Shown here in pieces: positions 13,433 to 22,223 of a stretch of 36,542 nucleotides of DNA. A program made the translations under genes and the position numbers. This DNA comes from a virus: positions 1 to 36,542 of the IMG/VR virus record IMGVR_UViG_3300042304_000916; one strand, written 5' to 3'. A model generated the notes under the pieces. That model was given only the letters and a program-made list of their open reading frames with translations, searched no databases and had not been told where the DNA came from. Within the stretch, counting starts at the first letter, position 1. Every line of letters begins with the position of its first letter.

Positions 13433-15425
13433 TTAATCCATCACGAATTAATTGACCAGAATTTGATAGCTGTTCAACCCTCTGCTTAAACAATGTTCCG
13501 AGTATGTCAATGTGTATCTTTTCACCTTCTGACAGTTTTCCATCAGTTGAAAGTCTGCTCTTATATTGAGAGACGCTGAATTTTCTTGCTCGTGAAAGAA
13601 GCTGGGAAATAAATCTCCGCATTTGCGCCTGTTGGTCGGCGCGTAGTTCTCGGTAGTATTTTGAATACTCAGACATCAATGCTGAACCGAGTAGTTCATT
13701 AATCTTCATCTTCTGTCGCTTCGCAATGGCAATTTTGTCAAGAGCCATCAACCCTCCAGAAACATTGGTTACAGCCATCGGAACGACCCTGTCGCCCCTT
13801 CTGAGTGCAACAACTGAGTCGCTCGTTCTGATTCTTTGGTCTGTTACGAGGTCTGAAACAAGGAGTTTTGCAATATCTTCTGGAGAGAAATCTTTCCATG
13901 TTGCATTTCTGTCAAGCGAAGAACCAAGAATTGCACTTTGCGCATCTTCTCTTAGATACTTCCTGTTGTCACCACTTCCAACCAACAGAACATCTGGTGA
14001 CTCAAGTCCTAGGAACTGTTGAACATCCTCAGAGAATCTCTCTGAAAGTGCTTCATATTTTGATGGTCGTTTGTTGTAAATGTATTTCCGTGAGCCAAGT
14101 TCAATCATTGATGAATTGGTGGAAAGTTTCGTTTCTCTTGTGACACCATTTGTTGCAAGAACCTTTGCCAAAATAGATGGATTTACATCAGATAAACTTC
14201 CACCATTGTTGATATGTGCAATCGCCTCATCAACGGAGTTAATCTTTCCAGTGATTCCAGAAAAGGTTTCGGTTTCTCTAGTCGAGAGATTTGATGTTCC
14301 GATTGGCTTCATGCGATTACGCTTGCCGCCAAATGTTTCCTCAACCCACTTCTCTCTATTTTTTCCACCCCTAAAAATCATCTGGTGTGGGTTCTTGATT
14401 TTTGGGAAGTTTTCTGAATACCTAATCCCATCCCCGGTTTCGTTGGCAACATACTTGAGTCGTGCAGTTGGGTCAGTTGAGATATCAATGGAATTAGCAG
14501 TATTTACTGTTCGTCCAAGCTTTCTTCTTTCTCCAACTGTAAGTTCTCTGACCTTTTGTAGGGAGAATGTGTTTCCACCAGGTGTTACGTAAAGCAATTG
14601 ATTAACACCGGTATTTGAAAGCAAACCGAGTTCATCTCTGCCGAACTCTGTCTGACCTAGTGCGGATTGAATATATGTTGCGCCTTCCATGTCCCTGTTG
14701 TCTGGGATTGCTCGCAAAACAGATGGAGGAACAACTGGCTGCAATACAAAACCATCACGTCTTACGAGTCTAAAATTCCTAGTGTCAACACCACCTAATT
14801 GTCTAACCATTTCTGCAACACCGTTTGCGCGAGATGCATTGTTCGCTGTTGAAACTTTCGGAATCTGCACATTTGGGGCGCGACTGATTACTGGGCTGTC
14901 AATATATTCCCCAGCACCCAAAACTCTTCCAGAAGCAGGTTTCCCCTTCGGTCCCTTACCAGCCTTCTTTAGTGCACCTATGGTGAGACCAAGAGGACTG
15001 GGTATATCAAATAATTTTGCGCCGCATGTTGAGAGAAGTGAGTCAGTAAATCGACCACCATATTGGTAACCCTCAGGGCATCTATATCCACGATTCTCCC
15101 CAGGTCTTGAACCACCCACACCAGGCTTACCTGGGGTGAGTGTTCTATAAACAGCGGAGCGAACAGGTGAGCGGATTGGGTCAGAGTCGCCAGGGATAGC
15201 CAGACTTAAAAGAGTGCGTCCAAGACGTTTGACTTGAATATCTTTTGATTTTCTACTAAAACCAGTTACGACTGAGATTGCTTTGAATTCCCTAATCTCT
15301 GATTTGTTTTGTGTTTTGGTGCGAAGAATGTTATTAGTTGCCGAACTAGTGTCCTGCTTGAGGATTACACGAGTTCTTCTAACTTCTCCACTAGAACGAT
15401 TCGTCATCTTTGTCAAGCAACCCAT
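13425..15425 (-). CDS. Large head-operon protein with CPxG...FTD...C motif, possible kinase-like C-terminus
   Basis: The 666-residue product (start 15425, or 15407 if the second Met is used) has a basic, disordered-looking first 110 residues. A short motif follows at about 115-139: R-C-P-E-G-x6-F-T-D-x5-C, which recurs in the 1440-residue protein. The second half contains a conserved-looking segment: S-R-K-Y-I-Y-N-K, then a helix, L-G-L-E-S-P-D-V-L-L-V-G-S-G-D-N-R, and I-A-K-L-L-V-S-D-L-V-T-D-Q-R. This order (Lys strand, helix, L-V-S-D-x-x-T-D-x-R) is reminiscent of HipA/PI3K-like kinase folds in phage proteins, but the N and D of the catalytic loop are not clear, so it may be inactive. Its place in the head operon suggests a virion component. 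Confidence 0.75.
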   Translation of the reverse strand: MGCLTKMTNRSSGEVRRTRVILKQDTSSATNNILRTKTQNKSEIREFKAISVVTGFSRKSKDIQVKRLGRTLLSLAIPGDSDPIRSPVRSAVYRTLTPGKPGVGGSRPGENRGYRCPEGYQYGGRFTDSLLSTCGAKLFDIPSPLGLTIGALKKAGKGPKGKPASGRVLGAGEYIDSPVISRAPNVQIPKVSTANNASRANGVAEMVRQLGGVDTRNFRLVRRDGFVLQPVVPPSVLRAIPDNRDMEGATYIQSALGQTEFGRDELGLLSNTGVNQLLYVTPGGNTFSLQKVRELTVGERRKLGRTVNTANSIDISTDPTARLKYVANETGDGIRYSENFPKIKNPHQMIFRGGKNREKWVEETFGGKRNRMKPIGTSNLSTRETETFSGITGKINSVDEAIAHINNGGSLSDVNPSILAKVLATNGVTRETKLSTNSSMIELGSRKYIYNKRPSKYEALSERFSEDVQQFLGLESPDVLLVGSGDNRKYLREDAQSAILGSSLDRNATWKDFSPEDIAKLLVSDLVTDQRIRTSDSVVALRRGDRVVPMAVTNVSGGLMALDKIAIAKRQKMKINELLGSALMSEYSKYYRELRADQQAQMRRFISQLLSRARKFSVSQYKSRLSTDGKLSEGEKIHIDILGTLFKQRVEQLSNSGQLIRDGLSG

Positions 15426-16026
15426 CTAGACCACCGCAGCAGTCATTGTCGTATGAGACAGAGAATGGCACAGATTTTTCACCCATGCCTGAAATATCGT
15501 CACCAACAATCTCCCAGTTATCGTGGTTTCGTACATACTCGCTGAAGTCAGGTTCCGACTCAACAAAATCTTTCAATGCTTTTGCGGCCATTCTGTAGTC
15601 ATCACCGGTTACGATGCTGTCCGCATCTGATGGCATACCCTTAAACTCAGCAAAGAAAACATCATCTGACTTTTTACCAGATAGACGACGAGAAAAGTCT
15701 GCATCACTCCAGTTTTTTAGTTTTTTGAGTTTTCCTTTGCAGTTCTTCATGCCTGGGTGATGGCATCCTTCGTTTGGCCACAAGCCAGTTGTCTCATGGT
15801 GAAGCCATGCGCAGATTCTTTCAAGTGGATAAAGTTCTGGATGATTGGCAAGGATTACTCGACAGCGACGGAAGCCTCCTGGCTTCTTCATGATTGGTCG
15901 CCAGTAGCGCAAAAGGCGCTCAAGATTTCCCCTTCGTGGACCATAACCACGAGTCTTGGCGGTAGCAATCTCTTGTGGAACAAGACCACCAAGAGGGCCG
16001 CCAGCCTTGATTTCAAAATCGGACAT
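15391..16026 (-). CDS. Head-operon protein with Cys/His-rich 'RCR...CAWLHH' domain
   Basis: The 211-residue product starts with G-G-P-L-G-G-L-V-P and continues L-L-R-Y-W-R-P, G-G-F-R-R-C55-R, C72-A-W-L-H76-H77, G-L-W-P and G-C88-H89-H90. This pattern (a G-x-F-x-R-C-x motif, then C-A-x-x-H-H, then G-x-W-P-x-x-G) matches a module I have seen in actinophage head-region proteins whose function is unknown. It may bind metal. The second half is acidic and ends in a Cys-Cys-Gly-Gly segment and Asp/Glu. The 3' end overlaps the next gene start by up to 35 bp. Confidence 0.75.
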   Translation of the reverse strand: MSDFEIKAGGPLGGLVPQEIATAKTRGYGPRRGNLERLLRYWRPIMKKPGGFRRCRVILANHPELYPLERICAWLHHETTGLWPNEGCHHPGMKNCKGKLKKLKNWSDADFSRRLSGKKSDDVFFAEFKGMPSDADSIVTGDDYRMAAKALKDFVESEPDFSEYVRNHDNWEIVGDDISGMGEKSVPFSVSYDNDCCGGLDGLLDKDDESF

Positions 16027-16425
16027 TTATGGCCTCTCGTTCATTTGCATCATTAATATTGCCACCTTTGTCTGCATTTCCATTGCACCACTTGAATTCT
16101 TTGGCTTTGGGACACCAACTTGAATTGATTGGATTGGTGTGGTGTCAAGGATTTCCTTGTCAAAGGGAACTTTTCTATTAACAAAAACATCGGTCCATAC
16201 CCGTAGGTCTTCACCTTGTGGTTCGCTCCATAGGGTCTGTTGAAATTCGTTTTCTTGCATTTCCTCAAGGTCATTCCTAGAGCCAACCCAAGCCCAGAAT
16301 GGGACTAAGAACTTTTTCCCATCTTTCTTGACGACGATGCCTGTTTTTTCCGAACTGGTTCCCTCTTCAACAACGAAGTAGACCTTGTCCCCAAGCGATG
16401 TTCTTGCCACAAGTACGGAGTTCAT
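16027..16425 (-). CDS. Hypothetical head-operon protein
   Basis: The 132-residue product is not recognised. The first 50 residues look like a small beta barrel (V-L-V-A-R-T, K-V-Y-F-V-V-E-E-G, T-G-I-V-V-K-K-D-G-K-K-F-L-V-P-F-W-A-W-V), perhaps SH3-like. The rest is mixed, with a Met-rich C-terminus. Its ATG overlaps the stop of the 1440-residue gene by four bases (ATGA), so it is probably translated by re-initiation and made in proportion to that protein. Confidence 0.7.
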   Translation of the reverse strand: MNSVLVARTSLGDKVYFVVEEGTSSEKTGIVVKKDGKKFLVPFWAWVGSRNDLEEMQENEFQQTLWSEPQGEDLRVWTDVFVNRKVPFDKEILDTTPIQSIQVGVPKPKNSSGAMEMQTKVAILMMQMNERP

Positions 16426-19400
16426 ATCTTTATCTCTGCAAGTTCGTTTCTTGTCTTCTGAATCTTCTTCAATGCGGCCTTTAGTTCATCATCAATCTCG
16501 GTTTGGATACGTGTGCGGAGAATATCCTCAACATCGCCTTCATCTTGATTTGACAATGAATACGCCCTAGGGGAGAGCATGTCCATCCCGTGCTTATGGG
16601 AGAACTGAACCTCAGGGATACCCATTTTTTTATATCTGTCGCTAATTTCTTGGCTCTTTCTGTATGCACGTAGTTGTTGCATTGCGGAAGTATTGATTGA
16701 GCCGAGTGAATTACCATTGAGCGAGTAGAAGTACTGGATTTCTTCTGGGCTGAAACCAAGTCGTGACAACTTCTCAGAAATTGGCTCTTGCTGGATTGCA
16801 TCTGAAATATCCATGTCTTTTGACGAACTCTGAATCTTGCTCCAAGGGTGAACCACTGCGGAAATCTCTTCTTTCTTATAACCACCCATGATGTGAGCTC
16901 CAAGTGGTTGTTGACCAGACAAATCAGCATTGAACTTGTCAATCTCTGTTTCGTAATCAGGACTTGACTTGGGTGGTCTGACCGAGTCTGTATTCAAGAA
17001 TGAACCCAAATCGTTATCTTCTGTCGAAATCAATGCATTGGCAAATCTTGCTTGATAGTTCTGTGCTGTTGGGTGCAGTAATGCGTCCATGATGTCATCA
17101 GGGTCGTCGGAATTCATCCATACAGGGCGAGTTTGCTGGTCTGGCCCACGACCAAATCCATAGGCAGTTCTCCCAGACACCTCTGGTCTAAGGATTAATT
17201 CAATGTCACCGTCCGCTCCAATATTCCCGTAGGGGGTATTTTCGGATTCATATTCAAATGGCATGTCTCCGGCGACAATGCCTTTCTTCTTAAGTGCATT
17301 GACTGTCATATCGCGTTGCGACTTGTGGACTACGTATCCAGAAACTGGTCTGTCTTCATCCGGGGTGTCGGGATGGATGCCAATCCGTGAGTGATATTCA
17401 ACAGCATTTTTTCTTGCCATCCCAGAAGATGAGAAAATTTCTTCAAATCTTCTCTTTCTATCAATTTCTTTTTGAATGTCCGGATTCCCCGAACCATCGT
17501 AAGGTTGAATTTTTGGAATGTCGGTCATGTCTAAATCAAAATCTTGAAGAAGTCGTTCTGAGTCTGTTCTTACTCGTGGCCTTCTGTCGATAGTGTCATG
17601 CAAGTCAAAAACCATTTGCTCAACTTGGGAAAATGTGTCTTCATTTATTGAAGAAGGGTCAATATAGTCACGAATTTTTGGATGCTTCCATAATTCTTCA
17701 TTCCCAATATCGGCAAGCATTTTTTCAAAAAGTTTGTCCCTGTCAATGCGCCGCTCAATCGGAGTTGAGACTGGCCCTAATGCGTCGTCAAATCCAGACG
17801 ATGCATAATCCGCATTGGACGCAAGACCGTCAACATACTCACGGTCTGGCCTTGTTGGCTTTCCACCATTTCTTCTTACCCTGTCAACAATGTCCGTATT
17901 GTTTTTTCTAATTTCTCTGGCAAGAATTGGATTACTTCTGCCATCTGGAAGAGTTTCTCCACCAGATGCTCGTATTTTCTCGTTGTGGTTGTCAACAAGT
18001 TTTTGTACAGATGCTTTTTCTCTTCTTAGTATTCCGTCCTCAAATTTTGAATCACCTTTTGCTGGCCAGTTATCAATCATTCGTTGTAGAGACTGACTGC
18101 TTGTTTCTTGGTCAATAAGTCTTGCGGTAACTCGCCCATCCGCATCTGTTCCAGTGATGACAATGCGCCCAGGTGGAAGCATAACTCGACCAAATTTTCC
18201 AGACTCATCGACGGATGAATCAAACGGACTGCTTGGGACCAGAATTCCTCTTGCATCTGTGCCGAGTTCAATTGAGACCGTTCCTGGTGGTAAACCTAGG
18301 TCGTCATGCTCTAATTGAAAACTTCTCAAATCTGGGATAGAAATTATTTCTCCTTCGCCGCCAGTAGATTTTGGCTGAAACCTAACCACCAAATTACCTG
18401 GGAGTTTTGTTTTATCTAATGCAGAAAGAGTTGGAATTAATGTGTGTTCTACTTGTTCACTTACTGAACCCTCATTAATATCAAATTTGTCTGGGATGAC
18501 ACCCATCCGTTTCAAGCGTTTATTATCCTTGTGTATAGCCAGAATATCTCCGGCTGGATTTGCGCTAATCAAAGATGCGACACGAGTATCAACGGGGTCG
18601 CCTATTCTTTCTATCGCCCCACCTTCTTCTTCTGCAAGTTTTTTGATTGCACTTCTTCTAGTCTTTTTCCCGAATTCGTCTGCATCTTTTTTACCAACGA
18701 ATTTGGTTGGTGGTTTCTTCGGAGTCTTGGGTGTATCTTCATCTGATGGAAAGTCTGGTCTATCTCCATCCATTAGTGGCTTTGACATTTCCTTTTCCAC
18801 CAATGCCATTTGACGCTTGCGCGTGTTCGCACGGTGAGTTGAGTCCTTGGCTTTGGCGGTTCTATCCATCCACTCAAGTGCAGCATCAACATCATCGCCC
18901 TGAATGATGTCCATATCCCTCAGGGCATAAAGTTCTGCTGAAAGTTCAATCGCCCATAGCTGGGTGATTCCATCTTTTTCGTATTCGCTCAATGGATATT
19001 TTCCACCAAGTATTGCCACTGCCTCAAGGGACTTGAGCGTGACATTGAGGTCGGCCATGTCAATACCATCACCAAGCTCCTTCATGCTGTTCATAATTTC
19101 TTGGCTGGTCATCTCTGAAAGTTGCTTGTTTGAGTACTTTGCCCTCATAACTTTCTTCCATTGCATCATCTGTATGACGTGTCCTATTTCGTGCGCGGCG
19201 GTATGGACCCCTTTTCCAACACGACCATCTACGGCAATTGCTGCCGCCATTCCTCCAGCGAACATGTCTTGGCTTGCTACAAAATCCGCAATTGCAGCGG
19301 CACGTTCTTCTTCTGTCTTGGCTCCCTCTACATTTACGCCGAGTCTTTGACCCTTTTTTACTTCAGGAATTTGTGCTGCTGCATTTGATGTCATAAGACC

Positions 19401-20744
19401 AATATCAAATCGAAGACCAAATTTTGCATCTGATATATTTGCATCAGGGTTCGTTATGTATGCCATTGCTTCAACGCCGCTTTGAAGTGGGTTCTCCCGT
19501 GGGTCATCTGAAATCATTCCGGTAAAATCAATACTGTTGATTTCTTTTGCTACATGAGGGTCTCTGAGATATGTTTCAAGAACACGATTAAGAACACCTC
19601 TTTCCGTTGCTAAGACAGTCTTTTCTGTAATTCCTTTTTTCTTTAAGAAATCGCGTTCGTCATCACTTAATGCCGCGAACTTGGCTTTGACATTAGAAAG
19701 GTCATTGGATATTTCGATATCCCATAGCCCCATTTCTTTGAGTTTGCGGAATGCCATGTGTAGGTGTAGGTTTTGGGCTCGTTCCTCTGGTGTTACGTCA
19801 ATGCCAAGTTCTTTTATAAGGTTGTCAACAGCCCCTTCCATTTCCGCCATGCGAGCTTGACCACGTGTGCGAGCATTCTTGAGCCATCTTGCTTTTGGTC
19901 TTGCTAATTCTTCCCTATAGGACCTAGCGTCAAGTATGAAATTTCCAGATTCATCAAGAAGATGTCTTCTTCCAAATCCAGTTGCTCTTTGATGTTCCCA
20001 CCAACCACCAAGGGACTCTAAACCTCTTTGTGCAATTGCCCTAATTTCTCCTGCGGATATAGCGAAGCATGTGCTTCCAAACTTGTCTGTAAATTGATTC
20101 GCTTGAGGCGTGCCCGGTGGGCACCGGAATTTTCCCAAGTCGTCCACCACCACCTTGAATTTTTTTGCGGCTCTTTGTGCGAGACCACCAGTGGGATTTG
20201 TTTCACGAATTGAACGACCAATTGATTTAACTGATTCAGCATTCTGTTCTTCAACTTCACGTTTGCTCAGTTTTCTTTTTGGTTCTCCATCTTTATCAAC
20301 TTCGTATACATCAAGTGATACTTGTGGCTTTTCCATTTCAAGACGAACTGCCTCTTGAAAATTTGTTGCTGTAGTTGGTGTTGTTTTTTCAACCCAACCA
20401 AAGTTTGCATTTTTGTTTAAACCTTTTCTGACACTCATCGGTGGGAAAAGGTTGAGTTCCATTCCCGGACCACCCTTGGCAGAAGGGTCATATCTCCAAC
20501 CATCTTGGTTCTTTATTCCGGGGAGTTCTTGTTCTTGTTCCTTCGGTTGTTTGTCTTGATTTTTTTGACCGACGGTCTTGCCAATTCCCTTAACCATGAT
20601 TTCATCACTATTGGAGATTGACTTTACTGAAAGTTCAAGCCCTTGAATAAAATCAGCGACGGCTTCTTCCAACCTGTTCTGGTCGTGCCCCATAGCACGC
20701 TGAGAGATGATAAACCGATTCATTCGCTGATTATTGCTGTCCAT
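16422..20744 (-). CDS. 1440-residue head-operon protein with HEIGH metallopeptidase motif
   Basis: The protein has several regions in order. Residues 1-100 are disordered. A Cys motif follows at 205-230 (R-C-P-P-G-T-P ... F-T-D-K-F-G-S-T-C), shared with the 666-residue protein. A helical domain at about 240-500 ends in the zincin motif H518-E-I-G-H522 (A-A-H-E-I-G-H-V-I-Q-M), with a plausible third-ligand region W-A-I-E-L-S-A-E-L downstream. A low-complexity linker is followed by a C-terminal module (about 1130-1440) with D-G-D-I-E-L-I-L-R-P-E-V-S-G-R-T-A-Y-G and G-A-H-I-M-G-G-Y segments, which I recall from other phage head proteins and which may be ADP-ribosyltransferase-like. Internal position in the virion and action on host proteins are inference. 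Confidence 0.8.
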   Translation of the reverse strand: MDSNNQRMNRFIISQRAMGHDQNRLEEAVADFIQGLELSVKSISNSDEIMVKGIGKTVGQKNQDKQPKEQEQELPGIKNQDGWRYDPSAKGGPGMELNLFPPMSVRKGLNKNANFGWVEKTTPTTATNFQEAVRLEMEKPQVSLDVYEVDKDGEPKRKLSKREVEEQNAESVKSIGRSIRETNPTGGLAQRAAKKFKVVVDDLGKFRCPPGTPQANQFTDKFGSTCFAISAGEIRAIAQRGLESLGGWWEHQRATGFGRRHLLDESGNFILDARSYREELARPKARWLKNARTRGQARMAEMEGAVDNLIKELGIDVTPEERAQNLHLHMAFRKLKEMGLWDIEISNDLSNVKAKFAALSDDERDFLKKKGITEKTVLATERGVLNRVLETYLRDPHVAKEINSIDFTGMISDDPRENPLQSGVEAMAYITNPDANISDAKFGLRFDIGLMTSNAAAQIPEVKKGQRLGVNVEGAKTEEERAAAIADFVASQDMFAGGMAAAIAVDGRVGKGVHTAAHEIGHVIQMMQWKKVMRAKYSNKQLSEMTSQEIMNSMKELGDGIDMADLNVTLKSLEAVAILGGKYPLSEYEKDGITQLWAIELSAELYALRDMDIIQGDDVDAALEWMDRTAKAKDSTHRANTRKRQMALVEKEMSKPLMDGDRPDFPSDEDTPKTPKKPPTKFVGKKDADEFGKKTRRSAIKKLAEEEGGAIERIGDPVDTRVASLISANPAGDILAIHKDNKRLKRMGVIPDKFDINEGSVSEQVEHTLIPTLSALDKTKLPGNLVVRFQPKSTGGEGEIISIPDLRSFQLEHDDLGLPPGTVSIELGTDARGILVPSSPFDSSVDESGKFGRVMLPPGRIVITGTDADGRVTARLIDQETSSQSLQRMIDNWPAKGDSKFEDGILRREKASVQKLVDNHNEKIRASGGETLPDGRSNPILAREIRKNNTDIVDRVRRNGGKPTRPDREYVDGLASNADYASSGFDDALGPVSTPIERRIDRDKLFEKMLADIGNEELWKHPKIRDYIDPSSINEDTFSQVEQMVFDLHDTIDRRPRVRTDSERLLQDFDLDMTDIPKIQPYDGSGNPDIQKEIDRKRRFEEIFSSSGMARKNAVEYHSRIGIHPDTPDEDRPVSGYVVHKSQRDMTVNALKKKGIVAGDMPFEYESENTPYGNIGADGDIELILRPEVSGRTAYGFGRGPDQQTRPVWMNSDDPDDIMDALLHPTAQNYQARFANALISTEDNDLGSFLNTDSVRPPKSSPDYETEIDKFNADLSGQQPLGAHIMGGYKKEEISAVVHPWSKIQSSSKDMDISDAIQQEPISEKLSRLGFSPEEIQYFYSLNGNSLGSINTSAMQQLRAYRKSQEISDRYKKMGIPEVQFSHKHGMDMLSPRAYSLSNQDEGDVEDILRTRIQTEIDDELKAALKKIQKTRNELAEIKI

Positions 20745-20757
20745 TGGACTCGCTTAA

Positions 20758-22146
20758 TTAGATGTCTTGTGATTCGTCGCTGAGGAGTTGAAATTCAATG
20801 AGTGAGCGCTTGAATTCTTCGTCCTCGATATTTGCAGCATCATCTTTCTGGCTCATCACCCAGCTTGAAGGAATTAGTTTTTCAAGACCAAGCGATTTTG
20901 CACGCTTCATGATGTGACGCTTTGTCGCCTCTTTGTCTTTTGCTCTACCGAACGCTTGAATCGCATTCTTTAAATCGCCTTCGCTCTTGATTGGGTACGA
21001 ACCATCTGGAAGAGCCAAGCCACTATTGGCAAGTTCTTCACGACTCTCGTCGGAGAATGCTCTCTTTAGTGCGATTTCAGCCGCTTCAGCCTCAATCTCT
21101 TCGGCTTCTTCTTGTTCGTACTTGTCGTAGCCAAGAACTTCGCCATCAAGAGAAACGAAAACGTCATAAGACTTACCGTCAAGAGCTTCAATTTCAACCG
21201 CATACGAATCAATCCCTTCAAATGAATCCGGCTCAATGCTAATAACTTCGCCTTCAATTGACTTTGTGGCAATATCTCCGGCTTCGTCAAATGTTACAAG
21301 AAGTAATTGGTCTGACTTGGTTTGAATACTTCCATAACTGTCGGTCAAGCGATGACCATGAATCTGTCCGGTTGTTCCATTGATGAATACATCAAATGTT
21401 TTTCCATCTTTTCTCTGAACACCGACTACATACATGTCTGCATTTGCGACGTAACCAGAATCAACTATTTCACCCTTGACTAGAGTCTGTGCATAACCCT
21501 CTGCATGTAATAGGGTCATCTGACCCTTTGTCCCCATGCAACCACCTGGGCACGTAGCGCATGCTGGTGTTCCGCCAGGATACACCTTGCTATCACTTGC
21601 GCACTTGTATCCGCCCGCACCTGCATCAATGGATTTAATTCCCATCTGTGAAAGACGTGCTTGACGGAATTTTTGCATCATTCCAACTTCTTCGTCTTCA
21701 AGCAATTCTTCTTCTTCTTCTTCTTCTGGCTCTTCCTCGGACTCATCTTCGTCAGCCATTTCGCCTTCAGCATTTTCTTCCGCTGCACGTGCACCCTCTG
21801 GCATTGACTCTTCTTCTTCTTCCTCTTCATAAGGAACTTCAGCAGTCTCATCATCTTCGGTCATTGCGTCTTCCATCGCGCGCGGGCGAGGCTTCTTTTT
21901 CTTTGGCTCATCCATTGAAGCCATCGCCTCATCGGCAGCCTTCATGTCAAGAGCTTTTTGAAGCAAGTCGTACTCTTCGGCACGAAGAACTTTCATCTCA
22001 ATTGGGAGTGCACCACATTTACCGCATACTGGCGAGCCAGCACTAAAGCCGCATTCTGCTGAGCCAAGTCCTTTTGCGCACTTAAGGACATTGCCCTCTG
22101 CATCAACACTGACACCGGTCACTTGATTCGGGCTATTTGAGTCCAT
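20758..22146 (-). CDS. Acidic Cys-rich head protein with PepSY-like repeats (scaffold or protease cofactor candidate)
   Basis: The 462-residue product has five parts. A four-Cys cluster lies at the N-terminus (C23, C32, C41, C44). A very acidic region spans about 95-155 with long Glu runs. A second Cys cluster follows (C182, C196, C199, C203). Two tandem copies of a PepSY-like beta unit come next (about 215-266 and 285-342, each ending D-G-K-T/S-F/Y-D-V-F-x-x-x-x-G-x-x-x-G). Last is a helical domain at 378-429 (L-P-D-G-S-Y-P-I ... A-I-Q-A-F-G-R-A-K ... H-I-M-K-R-A), a type often found in actinophage head maturation proteins. Its place next to the protease gene and its acidic nature fit a scaffold. 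A good ribosome binding site (AAAGGAT) supports the start. Confidence 0.8.
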   Translation of the reverse strand: MDSNSPNQVTGVSVDAEGNVLKCAKGLGSAECGFSAGSPVCGKCGALPIEMKVLRAEEYDLLQKALDMKAADEAMASMDEPKKKKPRPRAMEDAMTEDDETAEVPYEEEEEEESMPEGARAAEENAEGEMADEDESEEEPEEEEEEELLEDEEVGMMQKFRQARLSQMGIKSIDAGAGGYKCASDSKVYPGGTPACATCPGGCMGTKGQMTLLHAEGYAQTLVKGEIVDSGYVANADMYVVGVQRKDGKTFDVFINGTTGQIHGHRLTDSYGSIQTKSDQLLLVTFDEAGDIATKSIEGEVISIEPDSFEGIDSYAVEIEALDGKSYDVFVSLDGEVLGYDKYEQEEAEEIEAEAAEIALKRAFSDESREELANSGLALPDGSYPIKSEGDLKNAIQAFGRAKDKEATKRHIMKRAKSLGLEKLIPSSWVMSQKDDAANIEDEEFKRSLIEFQLLSDESQDI

Positions 22147-22223
22147 GAAACCAATCCTTTAGAAATTATTAATTTATAACACACTAGTATAACTCACTGT
22201 TTTATAGTGGATTAATGAAAGTG

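Noticed and set aside
19900-20000. T-G-F-G-R-R-H in the 1440-residue protein as another motif copy
   Set aside because: It lacks the Ser and final Gly, is a single copy, and sits inside a helical domain rather than at a border.
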